Shown piece by piece: positions 16,415 to 20,345 of a stretch of DNA of 20,345 nt (positions are counted from its first letter, which is position 1; each line of letters opens with the position of its first letter). Source of the DNA: an uncultured Coriobacteriia bacterium (GTDB taxonomy: Bacteria > Actinomycetota > Coriobacteriia > Coriobacteriales > QAMH01). The stretch is taken from contig CABSKV010000020.1 in NCBI GenBank assembly GCA_902478425.1, positions 1 to 20,345 of the forward strand. Reading direction: 5' to 3'. Under the pieces are notes generated by a model. The model ran no database searches. It had not been told where the DNA came from and was given only the letters and a program-made list of their open reading frames with translations. Both the position numbers and the translations under genes were made by a program.

Positions 16415-16491
16415 GCGCCCTTAGCTCAGCAGGATAGAGCATCGGACTTCTAATCCGGCGGTCGAGGGTTCGAATCCCCCAGGGCGCGCCA
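16415..16491 (+). tRNA. tRNA-Arg (anticodon TCT)
   Basis: The gene is a 77-nt cloverleaf. Acceptor arms are GCGCCCT (16415-16421) and AGGGCGC (16481-16487), with discriminator G and an encoded CCA. The anticodon stem closes on loop CTTCTAA, giving TCT at 16449-16451, with one T-G pair. It reads the AGA and AGG codons, which are rare in this GC-rich genome. Confidence 0.97.
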
Positions 16492-16587
16492 GCTTTCCCG
16501 GCACCTGATTTTTGCTCGAAATTACCTTTACCCGCCCCAGTCCGTCCTTTCGCAGGTCATGTAAATTATCTGAAATGCAGTATGTTC

Positions 16588-16616
16588 GTGACCTTGCGGT
16601 TCAGAAGTGTTATAGT
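16588..16616 (+). promoter_or_regulatory. Promoter of mihF
   Basis: GTGACC (16588-16593) and TATAGT (16611-16616) are 17 nt apart, and TGT directly before the -10 gives an extended element. The start would fall about 16623, leaving a leader of about 33 nt. The stretch 16492-16587 after tRNA-Arg shows no gene and no clear terminator. Confidence 0.6.
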
Positions 16617-16655
16617 ACCCCCACGATGCAAGATCCCATTTCGAGGAGGATGGAA

Positions 16656-16964
16656 ATGCCTTTACCCAAGATGACTGATGAGCAGCGTGCAGCTGCACTT
16701 GAGAAGGCCAAGGAAGCTCGCGCCAAGCGCGCCAAGCTCAAGGACGACATCAAGTCCGGCAAGATCACGCTCACCAAGGTTCTCAACAGCAACGACGAGA
16801 TCACCAAGAAGACCAAGGTTCTTCAGATCCTCGTTTCCCTTCCCGGCATCGGCAAGGTGACCGCTCAGAAGGCCATGGAGGAGATCGGCATCGCCGAGAA
16901 CCGCCGCGTTGGTGGCCTGGGCTCCGCTCAGAAGGAGAAGCTCATCGAGCGTTTCGGCAAGTAA
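16656..16964 (+). CDS. mihF: Integration host factor, actinobacterial type (mIHF)
   Basis: mIHF is a nucleoid-associated DNA-binding protein of Actinobacteria, unrelated in sequence to the enterobacterial IHF subunits. It bends DNA and supports phage integration and chromosome organisation. The protein has 102 residues. An Ala/Lys-rich N-terminal helix (about 7-30) is followed by the conserved helical core with LPGIGKVTAQKAM (62-74) and RRVGGLG (83-89), which is the helix-two-turns-helix DNA-binding region. The ATG at 16656 has a strong AGGAGG six nt upstream (16644-16649). In-frame ATGs at 16626 and 16650 are less well placed. It is monocistronic with its own promoter and terminator. Confidence 0.93.
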   Translation: MPLPKMTDEQRAAALEKAKEARAKRAKLKDDIKSGKITLTKVLNSNDEITKKTKVLQILVSLPGIGKVTAQKAMEEIGIAENRRVGGLGSAQKEKLIERFGK

Positions 16965-16989
16965 TCTCGCCGTATAGTCAAGATGTGTT

Positions 16990-17030
16990 GGCCCGTCAGC
17001 TCAAGCTGGCGGGCCTTCTCTGTTTGGTTT
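16990..17030 (+). terminator. Intrinsic terminator of mihF
   Basis: GGCCCGTCAGC (16990-17000) and GCTGGCGGGCC (17005-17015) form an 11-bp stem with one G-T pair and loop TCAA. A T-rich tract (TTCTCTGTTTGGTTT) follows. Confidence 0.88.
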
Positions 17031-17087
17031 CCCGCTCCTTGCCGCTTGCGATATCACAGCATCTACAGATTCGCTTTATTTGCGAGA

Positions 17088-17096
17088 TGCTAAACT
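17088..17096 (+). promoter_or_regulatory. Extended -10 promoter for murA
   Basis: TGCTAAACT carries the TGN extension and a TAAACT hexamer 26-34 nt before the chosen murA start. It closely matches the tyrS and tRNA-Pro elements. No good -35 is seen. Confidence 0.5.
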
Positions 17097-17121
17097 CATG
17101 CAAGCGTACCAAAGGGGAGAT

Positions 17122-18408
17122 ATGAATTCACACGAGCTGATTGTCGTCAACGGCCGACGTCCCGTTTCGGGAACGGTGCAGGTCCGTGGCGCCAAAAACT
17201 CGGTACTCAAGCTCATGGCGGCAAGCGTGATGGCGTCCGGCGAGACGCGCATCGAAAACGTGCCGTTCATATCCGATGTCGATGTCATGAGCGATGTCCT
17301 TTCGACCATCGGCGCGTCGGTGAAGCGCGGGGAGGACTCCCACTCGCTTCTCATAGACACGCGCGGGCTCAACTCGTACAGGACTCCCTATGAGCTCGTC
17401 GCCAAGATGCGCGCCTCCATCTCGATTCTCGGCCCGCTCATCACGCGCTTCGGATGCGCGGTCGTCGCCATGCCGGGCGGTTGCCAGATCGGGTCGCGCA
17501 AGCTCGACATGCACATCGCGAGCCTCGAGGCGCTTGGCGTCCAGTTCGAGATAGACCACGGATACCTCCACGCGACCACGCCCAATGGGCTCATTGGCGC
17601 CGAGGTCATTCTGGATTTCCAGAGCGTCGGCGCGACCGAGAACCTCATGATGGCATCCGTGTGCGCGCGGGGGACGACCATCATCCATAACGCCGCCTGC
17701 GAGCCCGAAATCGTCGATCTCGCCAACTTCCTCATCTCGATGGGGGCGCAGATCGAGAACGCGGGCACGCCGGACATCACCGTCCATGGCGTTGCAGAGC
17801 TTCATCCCACGTCCCATGTGACCGTCGGCGACCGTATCGAGGCGGGCACCTTCCTCGTGGCAGGTGCCGCTGCGGGTGGTCCCGTCACCGTGTATGGCGC
17901 CAATCCCGATCACCTGGCGCTCGCCCTCAAGAAGCTTCATCAGATGGGCGCCGATTTGCTCATCACCGACGACGAGATCACCGTCGAGCGCAAGGGCGAC
18001 TTGCGCCCCGTCGACATCCAGACGCTACCGCATCCGGGCTTTCCCACCGACTTGCAGGCTCAGTTCATGGTGCTCTGCGCCTTGGCGAACGGCGATTCCA
18101 TCATCACCGAGAACCTCTTCGAGAATCGCTTCATGTTTGCCGCGGAGCTTGCGCGCATGGGCGCCGATATTCGCATCGACGGGCACCATGCCCTCGTAAA
18201 CGGTGTGGAGGGCCTTTCTGGCGCACCGGTCAATTCGACCGACCTGCGCGCGGGCGCCGCGCTCGTGATAGCCGGCCTCGTTGCCGATGGTTCGACCTTC
18301 GTCGACAGCATCCATCACATCGATCGTGGCTACGAGGACTACGTGGGCAAGCTGCGCATGCTGGGCGCCGACATCGAACGTGTCCCGGCGCAGGACCTGA
18401 GCTTCTAG
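17122..18408 (+). CDS. murA: UDP-N-acetylglucosamine 1-carboxyvinyltransferase
   Basis: MurA transfers enolpyruvate from PEP to UDP-GlcNAc, the first committed step of peptidoglycan synthesis, in the cytosol. The protein has 428 residues with the double inside-out barrel of EPSP-synthase relatives. GAKNSVLK gives the substrate residues Lys25 and Asn26. The catalytic loop PGGCQIGSRKLDMH carries Cys121, the residue alkylated by fosfomycin, so intrinsic resistance through a Cys-to-Asp change is not indicated. The C-terminal half has DLRAGAALVIAGLVADG and HIDRGYE, as expected. The ATG at 17122 has AAAGGGGAG just upstream. Upstream in-frame starts (17080, 17098) lie at or near the promoter. The next gene begins 18 nt after the stop. 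Confidence 0.96.
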   Translation: MNSHELIVVNGRRPVSGTVQVRGAKNSVLKLMAASVMASGETRIENVPFISDVDVMSDVLSTIGASVKRGEDSHSLLIDTRGLNSYRTPYELVAKMRASISILGPLITRFGCAVVAMPGGCQIGSRKLDMHIASLEALGVQFEIDHGYLHATTPNGLIGAEVILDFQSVGATENLMMASVCARGTTIIHNAACEPEIVDLANFLISMGAQIENAGTPDITVHGVAELHPTSHVTVGDRIEAGTFLVAGAAAGGPVTVYGANPDHLALALKKLHQMGADLLITDDEITVERKGDLRPVDIQTLPHPGFPTDLQAQFMVLCALANGDSIITENLFENRFMFAAELARMGADIRIDGHHALVNGVEGLSGAPVNSTDLRAGAALVIAGLVADGSTFVDSIHHIDRGYEDYVGKLRMLGADIERVPAQDLSF

Positions 18409-18426
18409 TTCCCGTCGGAGCGCACT

Positions 18427-19755
18427 GTGTCGTACCATCGCAAAAGAGGCGGGCTTGATATAAACGGCGTCGGCGGACGTCGCCACAGGTCTTCTGGAAA
18501 CGCCCACTTCCACAACAAGTCGCGCCTGTCGCCCAAGGCACAATCCAGGGCCTCGCGTGCGTCGGAGCGCGCGGCGCTCTCGCGTGCCGCGAAGGGGCGT
18601 GGCACCTACATCCACCCGTCGGGTTTCGGAAAGCGCGACCCGATACAGACGCGCAAGACGCTTCTCACCATCGTCTTCGTCGCCGTCATTGCCCTCGCGC
18701 TGGCAACGACCGTCGGCGTGCTCGTCTATCAGCAGGCGGCGCGCAACGCGCTCAAGCCCGTGCTCGACACGCAGCAGCTCTCCTCCCAGCTCACGCCCGT
18801 CGAATCCAAGGACGAGCTGTTCTGGAACGTCCTCGTGCATACGGATGCCTCCTCCGCGGAGGAGGGGCGTGGCACGGTCGTCGACCTCGCCTTGGTCTGC
18901 GTCGACCCGGACAACGTCACGCTCTCCTTCTTCTGGATACCCGCCAACACGCGCGTCTATATAGATGGCATGGGCTATAGCAAGATCGAGGATGCCTTTG
19001 CCGATGCGCACGAGGAAGGCATCATCGCCGCGGTCAAGAAGCTCGCGAACGTGGACATCACGCACTATATAGAGGTGAACGATGCGGGATTGAGCAAGCT
19101 CGAAAGCCAGCTCGCGCCTCTGGCTGTCGATGTCGGGACGGCAAGCAGGGACGCGCTCGTGGACGCGATTTGCCGCAGGCTCTTCGGGTCGAGCTCCGAG
19201 CAGGTGTCCGCGCGCGTCGACAGCTTCGTGACCTGCGTGGCGACCGACGCCTCGACCGACCAGATAACGCAGATCTTCCGCGAGCTGCACGGCATCAACG
19301 TGGATACCTCGTGCTACGAGGAGGAGATGCCCGTCACGCTCGAGGATATCGATGGCGTGCAATACAGCATCTGCAGCGCTGATACCTGGAACACGATGGT
19401 GTCACGCGTCGCGAGTGGCATGTCGCCGGTCGCAAGTCCCTCGGAGGTGGACACCAACAAAGTCACGCGCGAGAGCTGCACCGTCGCCGTCTGGAATGGC
19501 GTGGGCGTGTCGGGCGTGGCAAACGATTGCACCAACGAGCTCAAGAAGCTCGGATGGAACGTGATCAGCACGGGCAATGCCAGCCAGTTCGTCTACGACG
19601 AGACCTTCGTCGTCTTCAAGGACACTGATGACGAGGCCGCCGCGCGCCTGCTTGCGGCAGACCTTGGCCAGGGGCGCGTGGTGCGAAGCTACGCGCGCTA
19701 TAACTACACGGGAAATCTGCTCGTGGTCATCGGCAAGGACTATAAACCGTACTAG
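18427..19755 (+). CDS. Membrane-anchored LCP-like protein with C-terminal LytR_C domain
   Basis: The protein has 442 residues. A basic cytosolic N-terminus (1-77) precedes one membrane segment (about 78-101), with the remainder outside. Residues about 134-235 follow the LytR-CpsA-Psr (LCP) pattern: NVLVHTD, VCVDPDNVTLSFFWIPANTRVYI, then YSKIEDAFADA and ITHYIEVNDAG. The residues that bind polyprenyl phosphate in active LCP enzymes are missing: RxD is replaced by RGTVVD, and IPRDTRV is IPANTRV. Residues about 350-442 form a LytR_C domain (CTVAVWNGVGVSGVA). The GTG at 18427 has GGAG at 18417-18420, six nt upstream. The gene follows murA by 18 nt, which supports a cell-wall role. It is probably a non-catalytic or strongly altered LCP member. 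Confidence 0.82.
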   Translation: MSYHRKRGGLDINGVGGRRHRSSGNAHFHNKSRLSPKAQSRASRASERAALSRAAKGRGTYIHPSGFGKRDPIQTRKTLLTIVFVAVIALALATTVGVLVYQQAARNALKPVLDTQQLSSQLTPVESKDELFWNVLVHTDASSAEEGRGTVVDLALVCVDPDNVTLSFFWIPANTRVYIDGMGYSKIEDAFADAHEEGIIAAVKKLANVDITHYIEVNDAGLSKLESQLAPLAVDVGTASRDALVDAICRRLFGSSSEQVSARVDSFVTCVATDASTDQITQIFRELHGINVDTSCYEEEMPVTLEDIDGVQYSICSADTWNTMVSRVASGMSPVASPSEVDTNKVTRESCTVAVWNGVGVSGVANDCTNELKKLGWNVISTGNASQFVYDETFVVFKDTDDEAAARLLAADLGQGRVVRSYARYNYTGNLLVVIGKDYKPY

Positions 19756-19800
19756 TTTTCGGACGCGATTAAAAACTTTCGGGAAATTCCAAATTAGCGC

Positions 19801-19829
19801 TTGACACCCCTGATGCCGATGCGTAATAT
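19801..19829 (+). promoter_or_regulatory. rRNA operon promoter P1
   Basis: A perfect TTGACA (19801-19806) and TAATAT (19824-19829) are 17 nt apart. The 45 bases upstream are AT-rich, as in an UP element. No clear terminator separates it from the preceding LCP-like gene. Confidence 0.85.
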
Positions 19830-19953
19830 ACCAACTCGCGCCGCTGAGAAGGGCACTTCGTTCGAGGCGGATAAGAGCAGGTCAGAAGACAGGTTCTTAG
19901 CAATGGCAAGTACGGAATTCTTCAAATAATTTTGAAAAAATTTCATTTTGCTA

Positions 19954-19982
19954 TTGACGCGGATTGCGAAGAAGCGTAAAGT
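19954..19982 (+). promoter_or_regulatory. rRNA operon promoter P2
   Basis: TTGACG (19954-19959) and TAAAGT (19977-19982) are 17 nt apart. An A/T-tract block (19918-19953) lies directly upstream and includes the palindrome TTCAAA-TAAT-TTTGAA (19921-19936). This suggests an UP element or a nucleoid-protein site. Confidence 0.8.
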
Positions 19983-19989
19983 ACATCTT

Positions 19990-20291
19990 CGCGCCGCTCT
20001 TAAGGGTTCGCCCAAAAAGCGGCAGGGACGGTCTCAGATAGAGTCCGTCTCGGAACCTTGAAAATCGGATACTGTTTAGACGAAAAGTGATACAAGCCAA
20101 CGAGTTCTTTGAATGATCACATGAAGGAACCCGCCTCGGTCAGATACCGAGGAAATCCTTAAAAGAATTCTAAAAGACGGCTCCTCTCTTTCTACCGAGG
20201 AGTCGCATCCGGAAACCGGCTATCGCGAGAGCGAATAGCCAAACCACCGGAATCAAATAACCGTTTGTGATGCAGGCCTCGAGCCTGCTTT
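19990..20291 (+). other. Structured 16S rRNA leader
   Basis: This is the transcribed, non-coding leader between P2 and 16S. Local hairpins include GCCGCT/AGCGGC (19993-19998 with 20018-20023) enclosing GGG-TTCG-CCC, CCTCGGT/ACCGAGG (20134-20152), CTCCTC/GAGGAG (20181-20202), GGCTAT/ATAGCC (20218-20240) and GCAGGC/GCCTGC (20272-20288). These fit a precursor that is folded and later trimmed. The partner strand of the main RNase III processing stem would lie beyond 16S, outside the window. Confidence 0.7.
20104..20113 (+). promoter_or_regulatory. Candidate boxA antitermination element
   Basis: GTTCTTTGAA resembles the boxA core (CTCTTTAA in E. coli, GTTCTTTGAAA in many Gram-positive leaders). 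It sits in the rRNA leader where NusB/NusE binding is expected. Confidence 0.45.

Positions 20292-20345
<54 letters not shown>

Overview
The window comes from a high-GC Gram-positive bacterium, most likely a member of the Coriobacteriia (Actinobacteria; Eggerthella/Slackia-like). The pointers are an actinobacterial integration host factor (mIHF), the start of a 16S rRNA gene with an actinobacterial-looking 5' end, strong GC bias at third codon positions, tRNA genes with encoded CCA, and an LPKTG-anchored wall protein. Genus cannot be fixed from the 54 bases of 16S that are visible.

Layout. 1-580 (minus): 5' part of a PutP-type Na+/proline symporter, read out of the left edge and divergent from argH. 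764-4360 (plus): argH followed 3 nt later by a large U32-family protein of the RlhA type. 4442-7207: tyrS, tRNA-Pro(TGG), nfo (endonuclease IV) and an unrecognised 159-residue protein. 7354-8327: tRNA-Gly(TCC), a hairpin, and a pyridoxamine/pyridoxal kinase. 8336-13087 (minus): a 1583-residue wall-anchored adhesin that meets the kinase tail to tail. 13354-16360 (plus): a molybdenum-cofactor operon mobB-moaA-moaC-mogA, ending in an overlapping small ribbon-helix-helix-like protein. 16415-16964: tRNA-Arg(TCT) and mihF with a good terminator. 17122-19755: murA and a divergent LCP/LytR_C membrane protein. 19756-20345: a two-promoter rRNA control region, a structured leader and the first bases of 16S rRNA.

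How the genes work together. MoaA and MoaC make cyclic pyranopterin monophosphate from GTP, the MogA/MoaB-family protein acts at the later adenylylation step, and MobB is a GTP-binding helper for the guanine-dinucleotide form. The set fits a lifestyle rich in molybdoenzymes. murA and the LCP-like gene both belong to the cell envelope. The adhesin stands alone, with no sortase or partner pilin within the window. Most of the remainder is housekeeping.

No wholly new system is evident. The most notable items are the adhesin with seven tandem repeats, each keeping a complete predicted Thr/His/Gln ester-bond set; the ribbon-helix-helix protein coupled to the Moco operon; the LCP-like protein lacking the usual catalytic residues; and the duplicated rRNA promoter unit.
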